The translations under genes were made by a program, and so were the position numbers. 64,000 nt of DNA from contig JADKAQ010000001.1 in NCBI GenBank assembly GCA_016719105.1, positions 248,001 to 312,000 on the forward strand, in the 5' to 3' direction. The notes beneath the pieces were generated by a model. That model was not told the origin of the DNA. It was given only the letters and a program-made list of their open reading frames with translations, and did not search any database. The DNA is from Gemmatimonadota bacterium (GTDB lineage: Bacteria; Gemmatimonadota; Gemmatimonadetes; Gemmatimonadales; Gemmatimonadaceae). Each line of letters begins with the position of its first letter. Positions within the stretch are counted from its first letter, which is position 1. Below are positions 8,922 through 17,645 of this stretch, piece by piece.

Positions 8922-10015
8922 CGGCCCTCCCCCCGATCCGCGTCCTCCTCGTGGACGACAGTGCCGTGGTGCGCGGTGCCATCGGGAAGATCCTCGAGGC
9001 CGAACGCGACATCAAGGTCGTCACCACCGCGCCTAACGGGCAGATGGCGCTCGATGCCCTGCGACACACCGAGATCGACGTCGTGTTGCTCGACGTCGAG
9101 ATGCCGGTGATGGACGGCATCACGGCGCTCCCACTGATTCTCTCGGCGCATCCGAAGACGCGCGTGATCATGACCAGCTCGCTCACGCAGCAGGGGGCGG
9201 CGATCACGATGCAGGCGCTGGCTCTCGGGGCGACCGACTACATCTCGAAGCCTTCGGCGCGGGCCGGTGGCACGGCGCTGGCGGCCGTGGCTGGCGAGAT
9301 CGTCTCGAAGGTGCGTGCCATCGGGCGCGCCAAGAAGGTCAACATCGATCCCCCCGTGTTTCGCGGGTTGCACGCGGCCGCGCCGGCGCCGGCGTCGATC
9401 ATCGTCGCTGCGACCGGGCACGGTGGGGACGTGGCGCCCAAGGCGCTGGCCATCGCCGCCAGCACGGGAGGGCCTAACGCGTTGGCCGACGTCCTCTCGC
9501 GCCTCCCGGCGGACTTCCCGCTGCCCGTCTTCATCACGCAGCACATGCCGCCGGTCTTCACCGCGCTGCTCGCGCAGCGCCTGCAGCGCGACTGCGGCCG
9601 CCCCTGCGTGGAAGCGACGCACGGGATGCCGGTGCGCCCTGGGTGTACGTACGTGGCCCCGGGCGACTGGCACCTCCTGGTGCACACCGTGGAAGGGCAA
9701 CCGGTCATTCGGCTCGAGCAGTCGCCACCGGAGAATCACTGCCGCCCCGCGGCCGATCCGATGCTGCGTTCGATCGCGGCCGTGTACGGGGCGGCGACGC
9801 TCGCGGTCGTCTTGACCGGGATGGGCGAGGACGGGCGCCGTGGCTGCGCGACCGTGCGCGAGCGCGGCGGGCGCATTCTGGTGCAGGACGAAGCCTCATC
9901 GGTCGTCTGGGGAATGCCCGGGGCGGTGGCATCGGCAGGGCTCGCGAATTGGATCCTACCGCTCCCCGATATTGCGTCGAAGATCTCCTCGCTCTGCTTC
10001 GTGGGTGCCACATGA
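8918..10015 (+). CDS. cheB: Protein-glutamate methylesterase CheB
   Basis: Removes methyl groups from receptor glutamates and provides adaptation. 365 residues: receiver domain with Asp59 in LLDVEMP, a linker at about 125-170, and a methylesterase domain with the catalytic triad Ser182 (ASTGG), His209 (ITQHMP) and Asp305 (GMGEDG). Length and order match the family. The ATG overlaps the cheY stop and the TGA overlaps the cheR ATG, so cheY, cheB and cheR are translationally coupled. With CheR it would act on the globin-type receptor of the same operon. Confidence 0.96.
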   Translation: MTALPPIRVLLVDDSAVVRGAIGKILEAERDIKVVTTAPNGQMALDALRHTEIDVVLLDVEMPVMDGITALPLILSAHPKTRVIMTSSLTQQGAAITMQALALGATDYISKPSARAGGTALAAVAGEIVSKVRAIGRAKKVNIDPPVFRGLHAAAPAPASIIVAATGHGGDVAPKALAIAASTGGPNALADVLSRLPADFPLPVFITQHMPPVFTALLAQRLQRDCGRPCVEATHGMPVRPGCTYVAPGDWHLLVHTVEGQPVIRLEQSPPENHCRPAADPMLRSIAAVYGAATLAVVLTGMGEDGRRGCATVRERGGRILVQDEASSVVWGMPGAVASAGLANWILPLPDIASKISSLCFVGAT

Positions 10016-10878
10016 TTGCGGTCGACGACTACAAGTTCCTGGCGGAGCTGCTCAAGCGCGGCTCGGGGCTCGCCCTCGGGGAAGGGAAGGAGTACCTCCT
10101 CGAGAGCCGGCTTCCGCCGGTGGCGTCACGGTTCAACTTCCCCGACCTGCCGGCGCTGTTCCAAGCGCTGCGCACGCGAGCGACCGCCGAGCTGACCAAG
10201 GCGGTCTGCGACGCGATGACGACCGGGGAGACGCTCTTCTTCCGAGACAACGCCCCGTTCCTGGCGCTCGAGAAGCAGCTCATTCCCGAACTGCTCCCGC
10301 GCGTGCGGGCGCAGGGGCGACCGATCCGCATCTGGTGTGCGGCCTGTTCCACGGGACAGGAGCCCTACTCCATCGCCATGATCGTCGACCAGATGCGCGC
10401 CTCGCTGGGCGGGACGAAGGTGGAGATCGTGGCGTCCGACTACGCGGCGCCGACGCTGGCGCGCGCAAAGGAGGGGATCTACAACCAGTTCGAGGTCCAG
10501 CGCGGCCTCCCCGTGCAGCAGCTGGTGAAGTACTTCGCGCAGGTGCCGAACGGCTTTCAGGTCGTGCCGGCGCTGCGCGATGCCATCGCCTTCCGCGAGC
10601 AGAACCTGCTGCAGTCGTTCACGGCGCTGGGGAACTTCGACGTGGTCTTCATCCGCAACGTGCTGATCTACTTCGATACCCCGACCAAGCGTGACGTGCT
10701 GGAGCGAATTGCCCGTCAGCTGCATCCCGGGGGGACGGTACTCCTGGGGGGGACGGAGAACACGCTGGGGATCACCGACAAGCTGGTGCGCCTGCCGGGG
10801 GCGACGACCTCGCTGTACCGGCGCGCCGGTGAGACCGGCGCGGTGCCCCAGACGACCGGCGGGAAGGCGGTCGCGTAG
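10012..10878 (+). CDS. cheR: Chemotaxis protein methyltransferase CheR
   Basis: Methylates receptor glutamates using S-adenosylmethionine; 288 residues, the normal length. An N-terminal helical domain is followed by the methyltransferase fold with TTGETLFFRD, the SAM-binding CSTGQEPYS motif and FDVVFIRNVLIYFD. The start at ATG 10012 overlaps the cheB stop (ATGA); longer in-phase extensions would run through cheB. It is the last gene of the operon, and a strong hairpin follows at 10935. Confidence 0.95.
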   Translation: MIAVDDYKFLAELLKRGSGLALGEGKEYLLESRLPPVASRFNFPDLPALFQALRTRATAELTKAVCDAMTTGETLFFRDNAPFLALEKQLIPELLPRVRAQGRPIRIWCAACSTGQEPYSIAMIVDQMRASLGGTKVEIVASDYAAPTLARAKEGIYNQFEVQRGLPVQQLVKYFAQVPNGFQVVPALRDAIAFREQNLLQSFTALGNFDVVFIRNVLIYFDTPTKRDVLERIARQLHPGGTVLLGGTENTLGITDKLVRLPGATTSLYRRAGETGAVPQTTGGKAVA

Positions 10879-10934
10879 CGATCCGCGAGCGCCCGCGACC
10901 CACCGGGCGACGTCGCCCGATCGGGGAGATGCAC

Positions 10935-10967
10935 GAAGCCCCCGGCGCCATCAGCGCCGGGGGCTTC
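10935..10967. terminator. Bidirectional terminator between cheR and the OmpA gene
   Basis: A perfect 14-bp stem (10935-10948 with 10954-10967) around a 5-base loop, rich in G-C and bounded by GAAGCC/GGCTTC. It lies between two convergent genes and can serve both. The tail is only moderately T-rich (GTCTTGT). Confidence 0.8.
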
Positions 10968-10994
10968 GTCTTGTCCAGCAGGTGCAGCGCGCGG

Positions 10995-12315
10995 CTACTG
11001 GCGGCAGCTCGCCGACGTGCCGGCGTTCCCGACCGACCAGATCTCCACGCGGCGGTTCACGCCGTGGGCCTTCTTGGTCTTCATCGGCTTGGCATGATCG
11101 TCGTCGAGGACCAGACAGGCCTCGGCGAAGCCCTTCTGCGAGATACGCGAGCCGTCGATCCCGGCCTTCGTCAGGTAGCCGACGACGGTCGTGGCGCGCG
11201 AATCGGAGAGCTTCTGGTTGTACTCGTCGCTGCCGTACGGGTCGGTGTGACCCTCGACGGCGACCTTCCAGTCCGCCTTCTCCTTCAGCGTGCCGATCAC
11301 ACGGTCGAGCGTGTCGCGCCCGGCCTTGGTCAGCGTCGCCTTGTCGAAGTTGAAGTAGACCCAGTTGAGGCGAACGAGGAGCTCGTTGACCGTCAGCGTG
11401 ATCTGCGAGGTCACCGTGTTGCCGTTCGAGTCGCTGCAGCTGGCGGTGATGGTGTGCGTCCCCGCCGACAGCGTCTTGGTGATGCTGGCGCCCGTGCCGA
11501 GATCCCCGTCACGGTTGCTGCGCCACGTCACCTTGTTCGAGATGGTGCCGTCTTCCTTGTCCGTGCAGGTCGCCGTGAGCGTCACCGGGCCCGTGAAGCT
11601 GGAGCCGTTGGCCGGCGCGGTGATCGTGATGACCGGCGGCTCATTGGCCGGCGGCGGCGGCGGCGGCGGCGGGGGCGGCGGCGGCGGCGGCGGGGGGCGG
11701 CGGCGGCGGAGCGGGCTTCTCGTAGCACTTCCCGTTCACGGAGTAGCCAAGCCCGACGCGCAGGCCGAAGTTGGTCGCCTTGCCGTCCAGCGTCCCGCTC
11801 GCGCTGTTCTGATTGGGCGACGGGTTGTAATCCCCGACGAGGTCACCGCGGAGGTTCCACTTCTCGTTCAGGCACTGCTTGAGCCCGAGCAGGCCGGTGA
11901 AGGCATCCTCGTACTCGTTGGGCGACTCGAACTGGCCGCTGACGTTGTTGGTGCGGCCGACGTAGACGTTGTTCTGGTAGCCGGCGCCGATGAGCAGGTT
12001 GGTCTTCTCGGCCAGCTTCGGGGCGTAGACCAGACGTGCCGCCCACGGACGCAGGGTGAGGGACTTGCTGCTCCCGCTGGCGAGCGCCCAATCGGACTTG
12101 CCGAACTGGATGTCGCCCTCAGCCCACAGGCGCTTGAAAAGGTGAACCCCGGCTCGTCCGCCGAGCGTGACGGTGTTGTCGATTTCCAGGTTCTTGTCGA
12201 ACAGGTTGAACTGCCCGAAACCTCCCACCTCGACGGCGAGCGGTTTCTGGGCGTGGGCTGGCACGGCGGCCAAGGCCACCGCCAGCACCGCAACCCCTAC
12301 GAGTCGTTTGCTCAT
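10995..12315 (-). CDS. OmpA-family outer-membrane protein (frame broken in the proline linker)
   Basis: Signal peptide at residues 1-22 (MSKRLVGVAVL... AHAQ), a beta-barrel domain of about 190 residues, a polyproline linker, an Ig/PKD-like module (VTLTATCTDKEDGTIS) and a C-terminal OmpA peptidoglycan-binding domain (NFDKATLTKAGRDTL; VEGHTDPYGSDEYNQKLS). The barrel part and the C-terminal part lie in different frames. The switch is in a CCG/CCC tract, where one extra C in the C6 run near 11692-11697 turns the Pro linker into Ala repeats and a stop near 11641. A single gene with an indel error is the simplest reading. ATG 12315 has GAGGA upstream. It would anchor the outer membrane to the cell wall. 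Confidence 0.88.
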
Positions 12316-12402
12316 GCAATCCTCTGGTGAATGGAGCGATACACTGCGTCGCACGACGGGGCGTCCCTTGCGGCAACATCCCGCCACGCCAGAAGTCCAG
12401 AC

Positions 12403-12432
12403 AACATAGCGGAATCCGGCGCCTTACGACAA
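12403..12432 (-). promoter_or_regulatory. Possible sigma-70-type promoter of the OmpA gene
   Basis: On the minus strand, TTGTCG at 12432-12427 and TATGTT at 12408-12403 are 18 bases apart, about 88 bases before the ATG. A perfect 13-base palindrome, CAGGCAATGCCTG (12443-12455), lies just upstream and could be an operator. Matches are partial (4 of 6 in the -10 box). Confidence 0.35.
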
Positions 12433-12591
12433 CCTTTCTCGTCAGGCAATGCCTGTCAGTCCAGCATTACGGGGAAGCTTGTCAGGAAAGACCCCGCCAA
12501 AAGACGCCGAGTCAACAAATCGGCAACCGGCAGGAGGGGTGCCTGACGCGCCGAAGTCACCCAATCGTGACCTCGTCCGTCGGCTGCACGC

Positions 12592-13878
12592 TCACGTACC
12601 ACGCAACACTCGCTCCACCGCCGCCACGTCGGCCTCGATCTCGATCGGCCGGTTGGCGCCGGGCCCCGGCGGGGACGCCTCCTGGTGGTACCACTGCAGG
12701 ATCCCGGGATCCTTGAGGACGTGCCCCGTGAGGATCGCCACGACGCGCTCCTCCGGGCGAATCACCCCCTCGCGCACGAGCTGCCGCACTCCCGCGACGC
12801 TCGCCGCACTCGCCGGCTCGCAACCGGCCCCAGCCGCATCGATCGCCGCCTTGGCCTCGAGGATCTCGGCATCCGTGACCTGCGTCACAATCCCGTCGGC
12901 CTCCCGTACGGTCGTGACCGCTCGGTCGTACGACGCGGGATCGCCGATCTTGATCGCCGTCGCGACCGTGTCGGCCTTCATCCGGTGGCGAACCGCGAAG
13001 CCGTCACGAAAGCTGCGGTAGAAGGGCGACGCCCCCTCGGCCTGCACCGCCAGCAGGCGCGGGATGCGCGAGATCAACCCCCACGCCTTTGCCTCGCGCA
13101 GCGCCTTCCCGAACGCCGAGATGTTCCCCAGGTTGCCCGCCGGAAGCGCGATCCAGTCCGGCGACTCCCAACGCAGCTGCTGCAGCAGTTCGAGCACGAT
13201 CGTCTTCTGCCCCTCGAGTCGCCACGGATTGATCGAGTTCAGCAGGTAGATCCCGAGTCTGGAACTCGAATCGCGCACGAGCGAGAGGCAGGCGTCGAAG
13301 TCGCCGCGCACGAGCAGTGTGCGCGCGCCGTAGGCGAGTGTCTGGGTGAGTTTGCCCAGTGCGATTTGGCCGGCGGGGACGAAGACGAGCGCTGGGATGC
13401 CCGCGAGCGCGGCGTAGGAGGCGAGCGAGGCCGAGGTGTTGCCGGTGGAGGCGCAGGCCACGGCGGTGGCCCCGAGGCGCTTGGCCTGCGTCACGCCGAC
13501 CGTCATGCCGCGATCCTTGAACGAACCGGTTGGGTTCATCCCCTCATGTTTGAGCAGGAGCCCCTCGCAGCCCGCGAAGCGTCGTACCGCCTCACGCTCG
13601 AGCAGCGGCGTGTTCCCCTCGGGATAGCTGACGGGTGCATCGGCGGAGGGATGCACGATGTCGGCAAAGCGCCACACGCCGGAGCGCATGGCCCCGGGAG
13701 ACGTCATGCAGCAGCGCGCGTCGAAGCGTGTGCGCAGCGACACTTCCGATTGATCGGGGGTCGGATGCTCGATGGCCAGGAGGCCCTGGCAGAGCGGACA
13801 GACCGGCGACGCATCGTCGTCGGGGAGTCGGTGGCCGCAGGCATCGCAGCGCTGCCAGACGCGAGGGGAGTCGGGCAT
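12592..13878 (-). CDS. thrC: Threonine synthase
   Basis: Converts O-phosphohomoserine to threonine with pyridoxal phosphate; cytoplasmic; 428 residues. An N-terminal zinc-ribbon-like knuckle (Cys11, Cys14, Cys27, Cys30) precedes the fold type II PLP domain. Lys121 in PTGSFKDRG binds the cofactor, and CASTGNTSAS and AGNLGNI form the phosphate-binding loops. Start ATG 13878 overlaps the stop of thrB (ATGA). It is the last gene of thrA-thrB-thrC. The 276 bases downstream, before the OmpA ATG, hold only its candidate promoter. Confidence 0.96.
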   Translation of the reverse strand: MPDSPRVWQRCDACGHRLPDDDASPVCPLCQGLLAIEHPTPDQSEVSLRTRFDARCCMTSPGAMRSGVWRFADIVHPSADAPVSYPEGNTPLLEREAVRRFAGCEGLLLKHEGMNPTGSFKDRGMTVGVTQAKRLGATAVACASTGNTSASLASYAALAGIPALVFVPAGQIALGKLTQTLAYGARTLLVRGDFDACLSLVRDSSSRLGIYLLNSINPWRLEGQKTIVLELLQQLRWESPDWIALPAGNLGNISAFGKALREAKAWGLISRIPRLLAVQAEGASPFYRSFRDGFAVRHRMKADTVATAIKIGDPASYDRAVTTVREADGIVTQVTDAEILEAKAAIDAAGAGCEPASAASVAGVRQLVREGVIRPEERVVAILTGHVLKDPGILQWYHQEASPPGPGANRPIEIEADVAAVERVLRGT

Positions 13879-14843
13879 CAACGGGGCTCGGAAGTGACGC
13901 GCTCGATGCGCGTGCCGGTGGTGTCGATGAGGGCCGTGCGGACCGTCGCGGTCACGCCAGCCCGGGCGTAGGCGGCAAGCATGGCGGCGGCGACGCGTTC
14001 GGCGACGAGATCGCCGTCGCAGAGTGCGAAGGCGGTGGGACCCGCCCCCGAGATGGACGCGCCGAGCGCCCCTGCTTCGAGGGCACTGTCCTTCGCCTCG
14101 CGAAAGCCGGGGAGCAGGGTGGCGCGCGCCGGCTCGGCGATGCGATCGTCGATGGCGCGGCCGAGCAGTGCGAGGTCGCCGGTGTACAGCGCCGCGACCA
14201 TCGCCGCGACCTGGGCGATCTGGTGCACGGCGGTGGCGCGGGGAATCTCGCGCGGAAGGATGGCGCGCGCGTCGGCGGTGCGCAGTCGCTGGTTGGGGTG
14301 CGCGAGCACGACGCGCAGCGATGGTGGCACGGGGAGCGCGACGACATCGATGGGGTCGATCGAGCGGACGAGGACGATCCCGCCCAGCAGCGACGGCGCG
14401 ATGTTGTCGAGGTGACGGCCGGCCACGGTTTCTTCGGCGGCGAGGCACGCCGAGAGGAGGGCCGGGATGCCGAGCGGAGAGCCCAGCAGGGCGTTGACGG
14501 CGGCCGCGCCGGCCACGGCGGAGGCGGCGCTTCCGCCCTGTCCAGCGGAGAGGGGGAGCCCCTTCGTCACCGTGAGGGCAATGCCGCCGGCCGGGGTGGT
14601 CGTGCCTAACGCCGTGGCGGCGCGAATGACCGCCATGGCGGCCAGCCCCGAGGCGTGGCGCGCGATCTCGAGCGGCAGTTCCGGGTCACCGGCGTCCCGG
14701 ATGACGACGCCAGGGGCGTCGTTCCATTCGGCGGTCACCGAGTCGCCGGCACCGGTGACGGCGGCTCCCAGCACGTCGAGCCCGGGCCCCACGTTGCCGA
14801 TGCTGCCGGGGGCGTAGGCGGTGGTCCGCGCGAGAAAGGTCAT
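13878..14843 (-). CDS. thrB: Homoserine kinase
   Basis: Phosphorylates homoserine, feeding threonine synthase. 321 residues, a GHMP kinase of normal length. The substrate/ATP loop reads PLSAGQGGSAAS (usual form PLGxGLGSSAAS), so the glycine-rich loop is slightly altered. A C-terminal GHMP motif, GASISGAGPTAFA, is present. ATG 14843 overlaps the thrA stop and its own stop overlaps the thrC ATG, both as ATGA, giving strict co-translation. Confidence 0.94.
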   Translation of the reverse strand: MTFLARTTAYAPGSIGNVGPGLDVLGAAVTGAGDSVTAEWNDAPGVVIRDAGDPELPLEIARHASGLAAMAVIRAATALGTTTPAGGIALTVTKGLPLSAGQGGSAASAVAGAAAVNALLGSPLGIPALLSACLAAEETVAGRHLDNIAPSLLGGIVLVRSIDPIDVVALPVPPSLRVVLAHPNQRLRTADARAILPREIPRATAVHQIAQVAAMVAALYTGDLALLGRAIDDRIAEPARATLLPGFREAKDSALEAGALGASISGAGPTAFALCDGDLVAERVAAAMLAAYARAGVTATVRTALIDTTGTRIERVTSEPR

Positions 14844-17359
14844 GTCGTCGCCAGCTTCAGAACGTCGTTGACCACGCCGGCGGCCGTGACTTGCGGACCG
14901 GCGCCAGGGCCGGTGATGACCAACGGGTTCTCGCGATAGCGCATCGTGGTGAAGACGACCTGGTTGTCCGTCCCCTTGAGCGCCGCGAACGGCGATGACA
15001 ACGGGACGGCCTGCAGCGAGACGGTGACGCGCTGGCGCGAGATGCGCGCGACGTACCGCCACACCTGCCCCTTGTCGCGCGCCTGGCGGGCGCGCGTCTC
15101 CCACAGCGCGTCCATCTCGGGGATGCGGGCGACGAAGTCGTCCCTGCTGACGCTTCGCAGGGCGTCGGGTACCAACGACTCGACGGCAATGTCCTTCAAC
15201 TCACCCTGGTAGCCGATGAGGCGCGCGAGGATCAGCGCCTTCCGGGCCACGTCCATGCCGGAGAGATCATCGCGGGCGTCGGGTTCGGTGAAGCCGAGTT
15301 GCATGGCGCGCTTGAGCGCCTCGGAGAACTTCTTCCCCTTCGACACTTCGTCGAGCAGGAAGCCGAGCGTTCCCGAGGTGCACCCTTCGATCTTGAGGAC
15401 GCGGTCGCCGGACTCGACGAGCTTGTGGAAGGTGTCGATGATGGGGAGCCCAGCGCCGACCGTCGTCTCGTGCAGCATGCGCCGTCCCTGCGAGGCCGCG
15501 AGGTCGAGCAGCGACTTGGCGTCGGCCAGCGGCCCACCGAGCGGACGCTTGTTGGCCATCACCAGGTCCATGCCTGACGAGAGAGCGAGCTTGAGCGCGG
15601 GGAGCGTGTCGTCGGCCGTGACATCGACGAGGATCGGGTGCGAGAGGGCGTGGCGTGCGATCTCGCGTACCGCCTCGCTTGCCGACGAACTCCGGGCCCC
15701 GTCGGCGGTGGCCAGCCCCTGACCCGACGCCTTGTGGTTGACCAGCTGGGTGAGTCGGCGCGTGGAAAAGCCGGCGGCATCGAAGACGAACCCGCTGCGG
15801 TCGATCGCCCCAACGATGCGGAGCGTGACCCCGTCCTGCTTGGCGCGCGGCAGCATGCGGGCGAGCGCGCGCCCGATTTGCCCGAAGCCGAGCAGGACCA
15901 CGTCGACCTGGTCGTGCCTGACGAGTCGCCCGCCGCCAATGCGGTTGAGCTGGAAGGCGCCGTGAATGCGCCGCACCGCGGCCGTGGTGTCGCGCGAGTC
16001 GACCACCACCGAGATGTTGAGCTCCGATGACCCCTGCGCGATGGCCACGACGTTGATGCCGCCCGTCGCGAGGGCGTCGAAGACGCGCGCGGCAATCCCC
16101 GGCGTCCCCGACATCCCCATCCCGACCACGGCGAGCGTCGACACCCCGGCATGCACCTCCACACCGTCGATGTCCCGATGGGCGATCTCCTCGGCGAAGG
16201 CGGCGAGCAGGGCGCGACGCGCCGCGTCGGCGCTCGACTCGGGGACCGAGAAGCAGATCGAGTGCTCCGACGACGCCTGCGAAATCAGGGAGACCGACAC
16301 CCGCTCACGATGCAGCGCGGCGAAGGTGCGCGCCGCGATCCCCGGCACACCCAGCATCCCGTTCCCCGTCACCGTGAGCAAGGCCAGCCCCGACACGCTG
16401 GAGATGGCCTTGACCGGGTACTCCCGAAGCGTACGGCGCCGGGAGATTTCCGTCCCCGGGAAGTCGGGGTCGGCGAACGGGCGGATGCGAATGGGGATGT
16501 TGCGGTCGCCTAACGGGATGAGCGCGCGGGGGTGCAGCACCTTGGCGCCGTAGTACGCGAGCTCGGCCGCTTCCCGCGGGGTGAGTTGCGGGATGACCTG
16601 CGCGTCGGAGACGATGCGCGGATCGGCGGTCAGGAAGCCGGCCACATCCTTCCACAGGGTGATGCTGGTGGCCTTGAGGGCGCGCGCCAGCAGGGTGGCC
16701 GTGAGGTCCGAGCCGCCACGCCCGAGCGTGGCGACGTGACCGGAAGCCGAGCGCCCAATGAAGCCGGGGACGACGGGGACGATGCCGCGGTTGATGCGTG
16801 CGGCGAGTCGATCGCGCGCCGCCTGTTCGGTCCCGTCAAAGTCCGGGGCGGCGCCGCCATACGTGTCGTCGGTGCGCACGACCTCGGTCGCATCGACGTA
16901 CTCGCTCTTGACGCCGAGCTCGGCGAGCGTCGAGGCGAGGAGTCGGGCGCTGAGCCGCTCGCCGCGCGCCACGATGTAGTCCGAGGTGCGTGGGGTGAGC
17001 TCGCGCAGCACGGCGAGGCCGCGGGCCAGGAGCTCCAGCTCGTCGGTGAGTTCGACGATGGCCGCCTCGAGCGCGCGGCGACGGACCTTGTCCTTGACCA
17101 GGACACGCGCCGCGTCGAGGTGCCGCGTGCGGAGCGCCGTGGCCGTGGCGCAGAGGGCATCGCCGTCGCCGAGCGCGGCGCGGGTGGCACCCTGCAGGAG
17201 CGCGTCCGTGACGCCGGCCATCGCGCTGGCGACGACGAGCCGCCCTCCCTTCTGGGCGGCGATCAGGGTCGCGGCATGGCGCACCGCGGCGGCGTCGAAC
17301 AGCGACGCCCCGCCGAACTTGTGGATGCCGAGGACTGGGGTCTTTCGGGATGCGGGCAC
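14840..17359 (-). CDS. thrA: Bifunctional aspartate kinase / homoserine dehydrogenase
   Basis: First and third steps from aspartate to homoserine. 839 residues: aspartokinase (KFGGASL at about 15, RGGSDLTAT, DPRIV), two ACT regulatory domains (SVSGLALLTVTGNGM and STLAVVGMGMSGTPG), then homoserine dehydrogenase (NADP loop LLGFGQIGRALARM; catalytic region IEGCTSGTLGFLLDE; LGFTEPDARDDLSGMDVARK). The start is a GTG at 17359 with no clear ribosome-binding box, chosen because it lies just before the conserved IHKFGG. ACT domains imply feedback control by threonine. I found no leader peptide or attenuator upstream. Confidence 0.96.
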   Translation of the reverse strand: MPASRKTPVLGIHKFGGASLFDAAAVRHAATLIAAQKGGRLVVASAMAGVTDALLQGATRAALGDGDALCATATALRTRHLDAARVLVKDKVRRRALEAAIVELTDELELLARGLAVLRELTPRTSDYIVARGERLSARLLASTLAELGVKSEYVDATEVVRTDDTYGGAAPDFDGTEQAARDRLAARINRGIVPVVPGFIGRSASGHVATLGRGGSDLTATLLARALKATSITLWKDVAGFLTADPRIVSDAQVIPQLTPREAAELAYYGAKVLHPRALIPLGDRNIPIRIRPFADPDFPGTEISRRRTLREYPVKAISSVSGLALLTVTGNGMLGVPGIAARTFAALHRERVSVSLISQASSEHSICFSVPESSADAARRALLAAFAEEIAHRDIDGVEVHAGVSTLAVVGMGMSGTPGIAARVFDALATGGINVVAIAQGSSELNISVVVDSRDTTAAVRRIHGAFQLNRIGGGRLVRHDQVDVVLLGFGQIGRALARMLPRAKQDGVTLRIVGAIDRSGFVFDAAGFSTRRLTQLVNHKASGQGLATADGARSSSASEAVREIARHALSHPILVDVTADDTLPALKLALSSGMDLVMANKRPLGGPLADAKSLLDLAASQGRRMLHETTVGAGLPIIDTFHKLVESGDRVLKIEGCTSGTLGFLLDEVSKGKKFSEALKRAMQLGFTEPDARDDLSGMDVARKALILARLIGYQGELKDIAVESLVPDALRSVSRDDFVARIPEMDALWETRARQARDKGQVWRYVARISRQRVTVSLQAVPLSSPFAALKGTDNQVVFTTMRYRENPLVITGPGAGPQVTAAGVVNDVLKLATT

Positions 17360-17645
17360 GTCGGGTTTGTCCGAATCGGGTCGAGAGGGCTGGCGTGCAA
17401 TCTAGCGCGCGCCGTTCGATGATCACCGGCTGCAACCCGAAGGGTCGGCAGGGGAGGCCCGAGAAAGAGCGGGGGACCGCCGACGCGCGGGGCGGGGGAA
17501 TCGCCGCGATGCAGCGGCGCGCCCGGGTGCCGCGTAAGGAGCGCAGCAGCCACTCGCCGGCAATGGACGCGTTCGGTGTCCGGCCGTAGAGTTCCGCGAG
17601 CCGGTCGTGATCCGGCCCCATTCCCCACCCGCACGAGACGTCCCC

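Noticed and set aside
17360..17645. Threonine attenuator upstream of thrA
   Set aside because: No short frame rich in Thr/Ile codons and no alternative hairpins seen.
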